From NCBI GenBank assembly GCA_910584745.1, contig CAJUDG010000015.1:42277-106276 (forward strand): a stretch of 64,000 bases of DNA, given 5' to 3'. Positions within the stretch are counted from its first letter, which is position 1, and each line of letters starts with the position of its first letter. A program made the translations under genes and the position numbers. Below, piece by piece: positions 41,530 through 49,587 of this stretch. The notes beneath the pieces were generated by a model that ran no database searches, had not been told where the DNA came from, and saw only the letters and a program-made list of their open reading frames with translations. The stretch is from an uncultured Eubacteriales bacterium (GTDB lineage Bacteria; Bacillota; Clostridia; Oscillospirales; Acutalibacteraceae).

Positions 41530-42717
41530 TCACATCAGCTTTGCCGCTCTCTTGCCCTTCTCAGCCTGTATAAGCACTTCCTCTCCCTCCGGCAGGGCCG
41601 AGAGGTCCCTGACGGCCTTCCCCTCATGGTACACCACCGCGTACCCCCGGGAGAGGGCCTTTAAGGGGCTGAGCACGTCCAGCTTTGCCGCCGCCAGGGC
41701 CAGTTCGTTTTTACAGCCGGAGAGCTTGTCCCTTACAGCGCCGTCCAGCCGGACCGTCAGACCGTCCACCATATCCCGGCGCAGCTTCACATAGGCCCCC
41801 CTGTCCGAAAGGGGAGAGCCCCCCATGAGCAGGTCCAGGCTCTGCCGGTAATAGGCCAGGGTGTCCCGGGCCTTGCGGTGGAAGTACACGTTATAGGAGC
41901 GTATGCTGTCCATAAGCCCCTCACAGTCCGGGGTGCAGAGCTCCGCGGCGGCGGAGGGTGTGGGGGCCCGAAGGTCGGCGGCGAAGTCGCAGATGGTGAA
42001 GTCCGTCTCGTGGCCCACGGCGGAGATGACCGGTATCTTCGAGGCGGCCACAGCTCTCGCCAAGCCCTCGTGGTTAAAGGCCCACAGGTCCTCCATTGAC
42101 CCGCCGCCCCGGCCAATGATTATCACGTCGCAGGCCTCCAGCAGGTTCAGGGTCTTAAGGGCCGCGATAAGCTGACCCGGCGCGCCCGCTCCCTGGACCT
42201 GGACCCCGCAGAGTACCGCCTCGCAGATGGGCCAGCGCCGGCCGATTATATTCAGCATGTCCTGCAGAGCCGCCCCGGTGGGGGAGGTTATCAGACCTAT
42301 CCTCATGGGGCAGACGGGTATGGTCCGCTTGCGCTCCCGGTCAAAGAGGCCCTCGGCGGCAAGCCTGGCTTTAAGCTGCTCAAAGGCCAGACTCAATGCC
42401 CCCACGCCGTCGGGCTGCATGTCCTCGGCATAGAGCTGGTACTGGCCCGCTGGCTCGTAGACCGAGACCCGCCCCCGGATCATCACCCTCATGCCGTCCT
42501 CGGGCCGGAACCGGAGCCGCCCGGCGGCGTTCGCGAACATCACGGCTCTTATGGCGGAGCTCTCGTCCTTAAGGGAGAAATACATATGCCCGGACCGGGC
42601 GTTTTGGGTGAAGTTGGATATTTCCCCGGCAATATATATATCGGAAAGCCGCCCGTCGCCGTCGATAAGGGACTTTAAAAAGCGGTTGACCTGGGTTACG
42701 GTAAGTGTGGCGCTCAT
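41530..42717 (-). CDS. xseA: exodeoxyribonuclease VII large subunit
   Basis: This 395-residue catalytic subunit has an OB-fold N-terminus (LTVTQVNRFLKSLIDGD, ISNFTQNARSGHMYFSLKD), IGLITSPTGAALQDML, VIIIGRGGGSMEDLWAFN and the conserved AVGHETDFTICDFAADLRAPTPSAAAEL. Its C-terminal coiled region is shorter than in proteobacteria. ATG 42717 overlaps the upstream TsaD-like gene stop by 4 bases; the longer upstream frame is rejected. Confidence 0.95.
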   Translation of the reverse strand: MSATLTVTQVNRFLKSLIDGDGRLSDIYIAGEISNFTQNARSGHMYFSLKDESSAIRAVMFANAAGRLRFRPEDGMRVMIRGRVSVYEPAGQYQLYAEDMQPDGVGALSLAFEQLKARLAAEGLFDRERKRTIPVCPMRIGLITSPTGAALQDMLNIIGRRWPICEAVLCGVQVQGAGAPGQLIAALKTLNLLEACDVIIIGRGGGSMEDLWAFNHEGLARAVAASKIPVISAVGHETDFTICDFAADLRAPTPSAAAELCTPDCEGLMDSIRSYNVYFHRKARDTLAYYRQSLDLLMGGSPLSDRGAYVKLRRDMVDGLTVRLDGAVRDKLSGCKNELALAAAKLDVLSPLKALSRGYAVVYHEGKAVRDLSALPEGEEVLIQAEKGKRAAKLM

Positions 42718-43640
42718 TCTGTTCTCCTTGCTAAATATGCTAATATTGCTATGCCGGCGGCATTGTCGGCGGAAAATTCCGGCGCGGCAAAGTGTGCGCC
42801 AAAGCGCCCGGAGAGCTTTTCCCGAAGTATGCTGTTGGAGCACACCCCGCCCGAGAACACCACCGGCAGCCCGCCGTGCTCTGAGAGCAGGGCCGAGCAC
42901 ATCCCCTCCAGGGCGGCGGCTATGGCCTCCAGGCAATACCGGGCGGTTTCCTCTTTAGTGTGGCCCTTTCTTATCATGTCCAGACACTGGTTCTCGATAC
43001 CCGAAAGAGAGCAGTCCGCGCCCCGCAGCACGGGCCTTGTCCGCACCCTTTCCGTCCAGCCCAGGGCCAGCCGCTCAAGCTCCGGCCCGCAGGGGAAGGG
43101 GAGCCCCAGGGCCACCCCCACCCGGTCCACGGCCTGCCCGGCCTTCAGGTCCAGGCTTCTGGCCGCGGGCAAAGCTACGGGCCCCGCCGCCCCGCCCGGG
43201 GACACCAGCAGGGCCTCGGTAGTCCCGCCGGACACGTGGAAGGCCAGAAAATTTCGCTCCAGCAGCTCCAGCTTACCGGCGGAGTACAGTGCCGCCGCTA
43301 TATGCCCCTGCTGGTGGGAAAACTCATACACCGGCACGTTTACAGCCGCCCCCAGCACCCGGGCCATGCCCTTGCCGGTGAGAAAGCAGGGCATATAGGA
43401 CCCCTCGGCCCCGGTGGGGCTGACGGACACGCCGATGGCGGAGAGCTCAGCGTCCGGCAGCAGGGGAGAGACGATATCCGGCAGCTGCCTTGTGTGGTGG
43501 AACACCGCGTCGCTCTGCCTGAGGCCCTTCATGCCCTTTGGCACCGGCAGCAGCTTCCGGCGGTTGTCCGTGACACTTATGCCGTCATACCTTGCCGCCG
43601 AGGTGGTATAGTTGCTGGTATCTATCCCCAGGGCGGTCAC
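42714..43640 (-). CDS. TsaD/Kae1-like protein (peptidase M22 family paralog)
   Basis: This 308-residue ASKHA-fold protein starts TALGIDTSNYTTSAARYD and has EFSHQQGHIAAAL (the HxxxH motif reduced), FHVSGGTTEALLV and VVFSGGVCSNSILRE. It is related to the tRNA t6A enzyme TsaD but shorter and divergent, with an altered metal-binding HxxxH. In Clostridia a second TsaD-like gene commonly sits near nusB/xseA. Its function is not established; the true tsaD should be elsewhere. Confidence 0.82.
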   Translation of the reverse strand: MTALGIDTSNYTTSAARYDGISVTDNRRKLLPVPKGMKGLRQSDAVFHHTRQLPDIVSPLLPDAELSAIGVSVSPTGAEGSYMPCFLTGKGMARVLGAAVNVPVYEFSHQQGHIAAALYSAGKLELLERNFLAFHVSGGTTEALLVSPGGAAGPVALPAARSLDLKAGQAVDRVGVALGLPFPCGPELERLALGWTERVRTRPVLRGADCSLSGIENQCLDMIRKGHTKEETARYCLEAIAAALEGMCSALLSEHGGLPVVFSGGVCSNSILREKLSGRFGAHFAAPEFSADNAAGIAILAYLARRTE

Positions 43641-44050
43641 TTCTTTTCCTCCGGCTTACAGTGCTTCTTGGCTATGGAGCCCAGCACCCCGTTGATATAG
43701 GCCGGGTCCCCCTCGCCGCCGTAGGTCTTGGAGAGCTCCACGGCCTCGTTTATGGAGACGCTTACGGGGATGTCCTTCTCATAGCACATCTCATACGCCG
43801 CCAGGCGCAGAAGGGTCAGCGCCACCTTCGAGACCCGGCGTATGTTCCAGCCCTTAAGGTTCCCCTCTATCATGCGGTCGATATCCTCCTTGTGCTCCTC
43901 CACGCCGTAGCAGAGCCCCTCGGTGAAGGAGTCCGGCACAAGGTCCCGGGACTCGTGGGCGGCCCTTAAAATATCGTCCACCGGGTCATTGGAGACGGTC
44001 TCCTGGAACAGCAGGCAGAAGGCCTGCTCCCTTGCTTCCCTTCTGGTCAT
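43637..44050 (-). CDS. nusB: transcription antitermination protein NusB
   Basis: This 137-residue RNA-binding helical protein acts in rRNA antitermination. It shows TRREAREQAFCLLFQ, then IDRMIEGNLKGWNIRRVSKVALTLLRLAAYE and VSINEAVELSKTYGGE with YINGVLGSIAKK. Normal length. It overlaps the TsaD-like gene by 4 bases and heads the nusB-tsaD-like-xseA-xseB-ispA-rluA string. Confidence 0.95.
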   Translation of the reverse strand: MTRREAREQAFCLLFQETVSNDPVDDILRAAHESRDLVPDSFTEGLCYGVEEHKEDIDRMIEGNLKGWNIRRVSKVALTLLRLAAYEMCYEKDIPVSVSINEAVELSKTYGGEGDPAYINGVLGSIAKKHCKPEEKK

Positions 44051-44101
44051 ATCCTATACCTTCCTCTCTGGCAGAACTCCATAAAATTCCATACTAAAAC
44101 C

Positions 44102-44130
44102 ATTTTAGCACAAATTTGCGAAAACTACAA
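44102..44130 (-). promoter_or_regulatory. promoter of nusB
   Basis: On the minus strand TTGTAG, a 17-base spacer and TAAAAT lie about 50 bases before the nusB ATG. Confidence 0.6.
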
Positions 44131-44199
44131 CCGTTCCCGGGATATATGGCAAAGTTTATGGGAAAACTCAGAAAAGACCCATAAGAAAGGAGAAAAATT

Positions 44200-44364
44200 A
44201 TGAACGAGAGCAACCTGAAGTCCATGGACCCCGCGGCAAGAAGCTATTTCGACTCCCTTCCCCAGACCCTGAAGGAACAGATAGTCCAGAGCGGCGCGCA
44301 GCTATGCACCCGGGAGGACCTGGAGCGGTACTGTAAAAACGCCCTTGAGAACAGGGCCCAGTGA
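44200..44364 (+). CDS. small conserved protein of unknown function
   Basis: This 54-residue ORF starts with ATG 44200, with AAAGGAG 7 bases upstream, and is followed at once by a strong terminator. The product reads as a soluble helical protein: MDPAARSYFDSLPQTLKEQI near the start, then CTREDLERYCKNALEN. The pattern YFDSLP-x-L-K-E-Q-I is one I associate with short conserved clostridial proteins, but no function is known to me. Confidence 0.75.
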   Translation: MNESNLKSMDPAARSYFDSLPQTLKEQIVQSGAQLCTREDLERYCKNALENRAQ

Positions 44365-44371
44365 AGACGGA

Positions 44372-44408
44372 GCAGGGCGCACCCCATACAGTGCGCCCTG
44401 CCTTTGTC
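44372..44408 (+). terminator. terminator after the small conserved gene
   Basis: The 11-bp perfect stem GCAGGGCGCAC/GTGCGCCCTGC with an 8-base loop is followed by CTTTGTCT. Confidence 0.8.
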
Positions 44409-45175
44409 TACTTTGTGTTCTTTTTATAGAGGATATACAGCCCCTCGAGCATAAGGTCCGCGTCATAGCGAAGGTCCGCCCGGCAGAACCTGTGTATGAG
44501 AGCCATCAGCCCCCCTGTGGCAACCGCCGTGACCGGCCTGCCCAGCTCCTCGGCCGCGCGGGCTATGAGCCCGTCTATCATCAGTGCGCTGCCGTACACC
44601 GCCCCGGACTGCATACAGTCGATGGTGTTGCTGCCGATAAAGTGCTCCGGCTCGCCCAGGTGGATAAATGGCAGCTGGGCCGCCCGGGCTGAAAGGGCGT
44701 CCACCGACAGCCGCAGCCCCGGTATTATCATGCCGCCCCGGTAAGCGCCGTGTTCGTCTATCACCGACATGGTGGTGGCCGTGCCCATGTCGAATATCAC
44801 TAAGGGGGGCTTATACTTCGACAGCGCCGCCACAGCGTCCACCACAAGGTCCGCCCCAAGCTGGGCGGGGTTGTCCATGCGTATGTCAAGGCCTGTCTTA
44901 AGCCCCGCGCCAACGCATAAAAAGGTCCTGCCGGTGAGTATCTTCATGGCGTCCTTTATCACGTTGCGCAGCTCCGGCACAACGCTTGAGAGTATGCCCC
45001 CGGATATCTCAGAGGGGTCCGCGCCCCGGTCCCGGAGAAGCCCGCCGATAAGCAGGCTGTACTCGTCGGCGGTGCGGTCCCGGTCCGTGTGCATACGGAG
45101 GGTAAGCGTCAGCTTTTCGCCCTTCCAGCAGCCCAGGACCGTGTTGGTGTTTCCGATGTCTATGGTGAGTATCAT
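44408..45175 (-). CDS. coaX: type III pantothenate kinase
   Basis: CoaX phosphorylates pantothenate, the first step of CoA synthesis, and is not feedback-inhibited by CoA. The 255-residue ASKHA enzyme shows LTIDIGNTNTVLGCW, the DNPAQLGADLVVDAVAAL motif, VIFDMGTATTMSVID and IIPGLRLSVDALSARAAQLP. It follows the PanT-like transporter gene by one base, and coaBC is divergent, so three CoA-pathway genes cluster here. Confidence 0.95.
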   Translation of the reverse strand: MILTIDIGNTNTVLGCWKGEKLTLTLRMHTDRDRTADEYSLLIGGLLRDRGADPSEISGGILSSVVPELRNVIKDAMKILTGRTFLCVGAGLKTGLDIRMDNPAQLGADLVVDAVAALSKYKPPLVIFDMGTATTMSVIDEHGAYRGGMIIPGLRLSVDALSARAAQLPFIHLGEPEHFIGSNTIDCMQSGAVYGSALMIDGLIARAAEELGRPVTAVATGGLMALIHRFCRADLRYDADLMLEGLYILYKKNTK

Positions 45176-45176
45176 A

Positions 45177-45854
45177 TCACTGTTTTCCTTTCCCCGCCCC
45201 GAGAGAGGGCAGGACCTTCATAAGCGCCAGCACGATGACCGGGGCGATGACCCCGGCGGCTATGGCCTCGGGCACGCCGTTTGCAAAGACTATGGCGAGT
45301 ATCCCGGCCCATATCTCGTCCCCGCCGATACCCTTCACCGCCGCGAAGGAGCCGCCCAGAGTAAGGCCCATGAGCCCCATCACAAGCCCGGTGTTCACCG
45401 CCGAGCCTGTCACCGCGGCGGCGACTGTGCCAATGCTTTTCATGGCCGTCCTGTTGGCGGGTATCATCTCAAAGAGCTTTACCACGAACCACGGGACCAC
45501 GCCCACGAGTATTCTGGGTATCAGCGCTATCACCAGCGCCCAGGGGCTGCCGTGGGACTCTCCGGGCAGGGGTATGAAGGGGGAGAAGGCGAAGCTGAGA
45601 GCGCTGGGGGCGATGGTGCTTTTCCATATGCTCAGAAGCCCGAAGACCCCGCCTAAAAACGCCCCTCTCCAGGGCCCCAGCAGCAGAGACCCGATTATCA
45701 CCGGGATATGCAGGGTGGTGGCCTTGATGAAGGGCAGGTCGATGAGCCCCAGCGGCGTGAAGCCCATAAGGAGCAGAAGGGCCGTGAACAGGGCGGTGAG
45801 GACCATCTCCTGTATCCCGGCTGTGCGTTTGGTGGGAAGATTTGCGTTTGTCAT
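45177..45854 (-). CDS. ECF transporter S component, probably pantothenate-specific (PanT-like)
   Basis: This 225-residue six-TM substrate-binding subunit works with a shared EcfA/A'/T module encoded elsewhere. Features are QEMVLTALFTALLLLMGFTP, IKATTLHIPVIIGSLLLGPW and GAFLGGVFGLLSIWKSTIAP with ALSFAFSPFIPLPG. Pantothenate specificity is inferred from the TTLHIPVIIG pattern and from lying between coaX and coaBC. ATG 45854 has AGGAGG 8 bases upstream. Confidence 0.85.
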   Translation of the reverse strand: MTNANLPTKRTAGIQEMVLTALFTALLLLMGFTPLGLIDLPFIKATTLHIPVIIGSLLLGPWRGAFLGGVFGLLSIWKSTIAPSALSFAFSPFIPLPGESHGSPWALVIALIPRILVGVVPWFVVKLFEMIPANRTAMKSIGTVAAAVTGSAVNTGLVMGLMGLTLGGSFAAVKGIGGDEIWAGILAIVFANGVPEAIAAGVIAPVIVLALMKVLPSLGAGKGKQ

Positions 45855-46005
45855 AAAAATTACCTCCTGCCGCCCGCAAAAGCGGTGCAGCGAATGAATA
45901 GTATTCCCGGGGAGAGATACCCTTCCGGTCCCGCCCAAAGCCGGTACGGGCCGGATGACCTCATCCGGGTCTGTATATTATAACCGTGAATGAAGGATTT
46001 TGCAA
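45855..46005 (-). promoter_or_regulatory. promoter and structured leader of the PanT-like gene
   Basis: On the minus strand TTGCAA (46005-46000), a 17-base spacer and TATAAT (45982-45977) precede a leader of about 115 bases. The leader has a GGATGA/TCATCC hairpin, then CCCG-CCGG/CGGG-CCGG pairing, and a GC-rich hairpin CCGC-TTTTG-GCGG close to the ribosome site. It could be a riboswitch-type leader, but I do not recognise a known class. Confidence 0.5.
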
Positions 46006-46044
46006 GCCCTAATGCGCAATACTTACAAAATATTGTGTTCATGC

Positions 46045-46073
46045 TTTACATTGCCCCAGGAATTTGTTATAAT
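46045..46073 (+). promoter_or_regulatory. promoter of coaBC
   Basis: TTTACA, a 17-base spacer and TATAAT lie 43 bases before the GTG start. Confidence 0.65.
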
Positions 46074-46116
46074 TTGGATATAAAAGCAGAATTTCTCCCA
46101 TTGGAGGCGGTTTTAA

Positions 46117-47319
46117 GTGAAAAAAAAGACCGTGGTACTGGGCGTGACCGGCGGCATAGCCTGCTATAAATCCGCGGCCCTGGCCTCAAAGCTCAAGCAG
46201 CGGGGCTATGACGTGGAGGTGGTGCTGACTAAAAACGCCACCGAGTTCATCGGCCCCCACACCTTTGAATCCCTGACCCATAACCGGGCCATGGTGGACA
46301 CCTTCGACCGGAACTTTCAGAGCCATGTGGAGCATATAGCACTGGCCGACAAGGCGGACCTGTTGATAGTTGCCCCGGCCACTGCGAATATCATCGCCAA
46401 GGCCGCCCACGGCATCGCGGACGATATGCTCTCCACCACTATCCTTGCCTGCGACTGCAAAAAGCTCATAGCCCCAGCCATGAACACCCGCATGTACGAT
46501 AACCCCGTGACCCAGGACAATCTCGAGACCCTTCGGCGCTACGGCTGGGAGGTCATAGAGCCCGCAAGCGGCAGATTGGCCTGCGGGGCCGTGGGCAGGG
46601 GGAAGATGCCCGAGCCCGAGGACCTTCTGGAGGCCGTGGACCACGCCATAGCCTATGACAAGGACCTCTCCGGCGTGCGTATTCTGGTGACGGCGGGGCC
46701 CACACAGGAGGCCGTGGACCCGGTGCGGTATCTAACCAACCACTCCTCCGGCAGAATGGGCTACGCCATAGCCAGAGCGGCGGCGTGGCGTGGGGCGGAG
46801 GTCACCCTGGTAAGCGGGCCCACGGCGCTGAAAAAGCCCGCCTATGTGGAGACCGTGGACGTTGTGACCGCCCGGGAGATGTTCGAGGCCGTGACGGGCC
46901 GCGCCGGAGAGCAGGACGTAATAATCAAGGCCGCCGCCGTGGCGGACTATAGACCGGCGGAGGTCGCTGACGGCAAGATAAAGAAGGGGGCGGGCGAGGG
47001 CCTGACACTGGAGCTCCGGCGCACAGACGACATCCTGGCCTATCTCGGGGAGCATAAGCGCCCGGGACAGATACTCTGCGGCTTCAGCATGGAGACGGAA
47101 AACCTCATTGAGAACAGCCGCAAAAAGCTCCTGAAGAAGAACCTTGACATAGTGGCCGCAAACTCCCTCCGGCAGGAGGGGGCGGGCTTCGGGGTGAGCA
47201 CAAACGTGCTGACATTCATCACCCGGGAGGGCGAGACAGAGCTGCCCCTGCTTACCAAGGACGAGGCGGCCCATAAGCTCCTTGACATGATAGCCGGGCT
47301 CAGGGGAGAGCCGTCATGA
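46117..47319 (+). CDS. coaBC: bifunctional phosphopantothenoylcysteine decarboxylase/phosphopantothenate-cysteine ligase
   Basis: This enzyme ligates cysteine to phosphopantothenate and decarboxylates the product in CoA synthesis. The 400 residues start with GTG (GGAGG upstream). The CoaC flavoprotein half shows VLGVTGGIACYKSAALASKL, His in NFQSHVEHIALAD, APAMNTRMYDNPVTQ and the Cys lid ASGRLACGAVGRGKMPEP. The CoaB half from about residue 185 begins RILVTAGPTQEAVDPVRYLTN with SSGRMGYAIA and KKLLKKNLDIVAANSL. It overlaps the next gene by 4 bases. Confidence 0.96.
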   Translation: MKKKTVVLGVTGGIACYKSAALASKLKQRGYDVEVVLTKNATEFIGPHTFESLTHNRAMVDTFDRNFQSHVEHIALADKADLLIVAPATANIIAKAAHGIADDMLSTTILACDCKKLIAPAMNTRMYDNPVTQDNLETLRRYGWEVIEPASGRLACGAVGRGKMPEPEDLLEAVDHAIAYDKDLSGVRILVTAGPTQEAVDPVRYLTNHSSGRMGYAIARAAAWRGAEVTLVSGPTALKKPAYVETVDVVTAREMFEAVTGRAGEQDVIIKAAAVADYRPAEVADGKIKKGAGEGLTLELRRTDDILAYLGEHKRPGQILCGFSMETENLIENSRKKLLKKNLDIVAANSLRQEGAGFGVSTNVLTFITREGETELPLLTKDEAAHKLLDMIAGLRGEPS

Positions 47320-47741
47320 GGAAGGGGAACATCCTGCGGAGCATTGCGGGCACGTTTTTGACCCTGCTGGTGGTGACGGCGCTCTTTGTAATGAGAAGCG
47401 GCGTGCCCATCTTCGGCGCTCCGGGAGCGAAGGACGTGGAGAGCGTCACCGTGGCCCGGGCCGGTGAAAAAGGGCAGACCTATACGGACCCGGAGAAGAT
47501 AAAACTGGCGGTGAAGCTTATAAACTCCCTGAACTATCAGCCGTTCACGCGGGTATCGGAGAACTCCGTCGAGGTGGGGCCGGACGTGGAGATAAAGTAT
47601 AGGCTTAAGGACGGCAGGGAGCTTACTGCCGCCGCCAACTGGATAACCGGCTGGTGGAACGGCGAGGCACATGCGCTCAAGCAGCCGGACATGTTCGTGA
47701 ACCTTGCCGAGGGCACATTCCATCTGGGACGGCGGGACTGA
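47316..47741 (+). CDS. membrane-anchored protein of unknown function, tandem paralog A
   Basis: This 141-residue protein has one N-terminal membrane/signal segment (SIAGTFLTLLVVTALFVM) and a small extracytoplasmic domain: GAPGAKDVESVTVARAG, YTDPEKIKLAVKLINSLNYQ, then YRLKDGRELTAAANWITGWW. The same blocks occur in the next gene, so the two arose by duplication. I do not recognise the family. It is translationally coupled to coaBC. Confidence 0.75.
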   Translation: MRKGNILRSIAGTFLTLLVVTALFVMRSGVPIFGAPGAKDVESVTVARAGEKGQTYTDPEKIKLAVKLINSLNYQPFTRVSENSVEVGPDVEIKYRLKDGRELTAAANWITGWWNGEAHALKQPDMFVNLAEGTFHLGRRD

Positions 47742-47768
47742 TACAACACAGCTTTAGGAGGACAAAAA

Positions 47769-48179
47769 ATGACAAAACGTATAGCGGGATTTGTAATAGC
47801 CCTGGCGCTTTCCGTGCTGCTCTGCGCGGGCGGGTACATCCTCATTTGGGGTATGCCGGTCTCCGGCGCGCCCAACCCCAAGGACGTGCAGAGCGTCAGC
47901 GTAAAGTACGGCGAGGAGCCGGGCGGGGCGGCGGAGTATACCGACCCGGAGAAGATAAAATCTGCCTGCGGGCTTTTGAGCAGCCTGAACTATGACCCAT
48001 TTGCCGACGCCAGCGAGGACGGGGAGATAGCCGTTACCATCACCTATAACATGAAGGATGGCTCAAGGAAGGTGGCGGCCGCAAACGACGGGACCTGCTG
48101 GTGGAGGGGAAAGGCTCTGGACCTAAAGCAGGAGGGCGAGTTTGTAAGCATCGCGAAGGGACTGTTCCCCCAGGATTAG
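47769..48179 (+). CDS. membrane-anchored protein of unknown function, tandem paralog B
   Basis: This 136-residue protein has signal/TM GFVIALALSVLLCAGGYILI, then GAPNPKDVQSVSVKYGEE, YTDPEKIKSACGLLSSLNYD and YNMKDGSRKVAAANDGTCWW, parallel to paralog A over its whole length. TTTAGGAGGA precedes the ATG. The extracellular domain contains a single Cys in paralog B only. Role unknown. Confidence 0.75.
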   Translation: MTKRIAGFVIALALSVLLCAGGYILIWGMPVSGAPNPKDVQSVSVKYGEEPGGAAEYTDPEKIKSACGLLSSLNYDPFADASEDGEIAVTITYNMKDGSRKVAAANDGTCWWRGKALDLKQEGEFVSIAKGLFPQD

Positions 48180-48228
48180 GGAGCGCAGAGAAAACATATC
48201 ATATATAAAAACACGGAGGTAACTGAAA

Positions 48229-49485
48229 ATGTACAAGAATCTGATGGATACCATCGGCTTTGTGGCCGAGACCGACCCGGAGGTAGCGGGGGCCATGTCG
48301 CAGGAGCTCTCCCGCCAGCGGAGGAACCTGGAGCTCATCGCCTCTGAGAACATCGTCTCCCCGGCGGTGATGGCGGCCATGGGCACGGTGCTGACCAACA
48401 AGTACGCCGAGGGCTATCCCGGCCACAGGTACTACGGCGGGTGCCAGTGCGTGGACATCGCCGAGGACATCGCCAGGGACCGGGCCTGCAGGCTCTTTGG
48501 GGCCGACCACGCCAACGTCCAGCCCCACTCCGGGGCCCAGGCGAACCTAGCCGTATACTTCGCCCTTTTGCAGCCCGGGGACACGGTGCTGGGCATGAAC
48601 CTTTCAGAGGGCGGGCACCTGTCCCACGGCTCGCCGGTGAACATGTCCGGGGCGCTGTATAACTTCGTGGCCTACGGCGTGGAGCCGGACACCGGGCGCA
48701 TAAACTACGACAAGGTGATGGACCTTGCCATGAAGGAGAGGCCCAAGCTGATAGTCGCCGGGGCCAGCGCATACGCCAGGGCCATAGACTTCGCAAAATT
48801 CCGGGAGATAGCGGACGCCTGCGGGGCGAAGCTGATGGTAGACATGGCCCATATCGCGGGCTTAGTTGCCGCGGGCTGCCATCAGAACCCGGTGCCATAC
48901 GCCGACGTGGTGACCACCACCACCCATAAGACCCTCCGGGGTCCCAGGGGCGGGCTGATACTCTGCCGGGAGGAGTACGCCAAGGCCATAGACAAGGCCA
49001 TATTCCCCGGCACCCAGGGCGGACCTCTTGAGCATATTATCGCCGCCAAGGCCGTATGTTTAGGAGAGGCCCTAAAGCCGGAATTCAAGGAGTACGGGCA
49101 GCAGATCGTCAGGAACGCGGCGGCGCTGGCGGATGGGCTTATGAAGCGGGGCGTGAAGCTGGTGTCCGGGGGCACAGACAACCACCTTATGCTGGTGGAC
49201 CTCTCCGGGCTGGAGCTCACGGGCAAGGAGCTGGAGCGGCGGCTTGACGAGGTGTACATCACCGCCAACAAGAACACCGTGCCCGGGGAGCAGCGCAGCC
49301 CCTTCGTCACCAGCGGCCTGCGGCTGGGGACCCCGGCGGTTACCACCAGAGGCCTTAAGGAGGACGACATGGACCGGGTGGCCGAGTGCATAGCCATGGC
49401 CATGGAGGACGGCTTCGAGGACAAGATAGAGAAACTCCGGGACATGGTAGAGGGTATTTGCAAGAAGTACCCTTTGTACGAGTAA
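48229..49485 (+). CDS. glyA: serine hydroxymethyltransferase
   Basis: This PLP enzyme interconverts serine and glycine and feeds C1-tetrahydrofolate. The 418 residues include LELIASENIVSPAVM, NKYAEGYPGHRYYGGC, FGADHANVQPHSGAQAN, the PLP Lys in VTTTTHKTLRGPRGG, and VTSGLRLGTPAVTTRGL. GGAGG precedes the ATG; there is no riboswitch in the 49-base upstream gap. Normal length. Confidence 0.97.
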   Translation: MYKNLMDTIGFVAETDPEVAGAMSQELSRQRRNLELIASENIVSPAVMAAMGTVLTNKYAEGYPGHRYYGGCQCVDIAEDIARDRACRLFGADHANVQPHSGAQANLAVYFALLQPGDTVLGMNLSEGGHLSHGSPVNMSGALYNFVAYGVEPDTGRINYDKVMDLAMKERPKLIVAGASAYARAIDFAKFREIADACGAKLMVDMAHIAGLVAAGCHQNPVPYADVVTTTTHKTLRGPRGGLILCREEYAKAIDKAIFPGTQGGPLEHIIAAKAVCLGEALKPEFKEYGQQIVRNAAALADGLMKRGVKLVSGGTDNHLMLVDLSGLELTGKELERRLDEVYITANKNTVPGEQRSPFVTSGLRLGTPAVTTRGLKEDDMDRVAECIAMAMEDGFEDKIEKLRDMVEGICKKYPLYE

Positions 49486-49501
49486 AAGTTAAAAGTTTCG
49501 T

Positions 49502-49544
49502 CCACCTTTTCAAAGGTGGTGGGGGTCTTGGGGGTGAAACCCCC
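49502..49544. repeat. intergenic double-palindrome, possible dispersed repeat
   Basis: CCACCTTTTCAAAGGTGG (49502-49519, an 18-base palindrome) is followed by GGGGGTGAAACCCCC (49530-49544). There is no T run after either, so they are poor terminators. I see no second copy in this window; similar double hairpins occur between genes of other gut Clostridia as far as I recall. Confidence 0.55.
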
Positions 49545-49587
49545 GAGCCGCCGGAGGCTGTAAATATACTTCAAAAAATGAGGTAAG

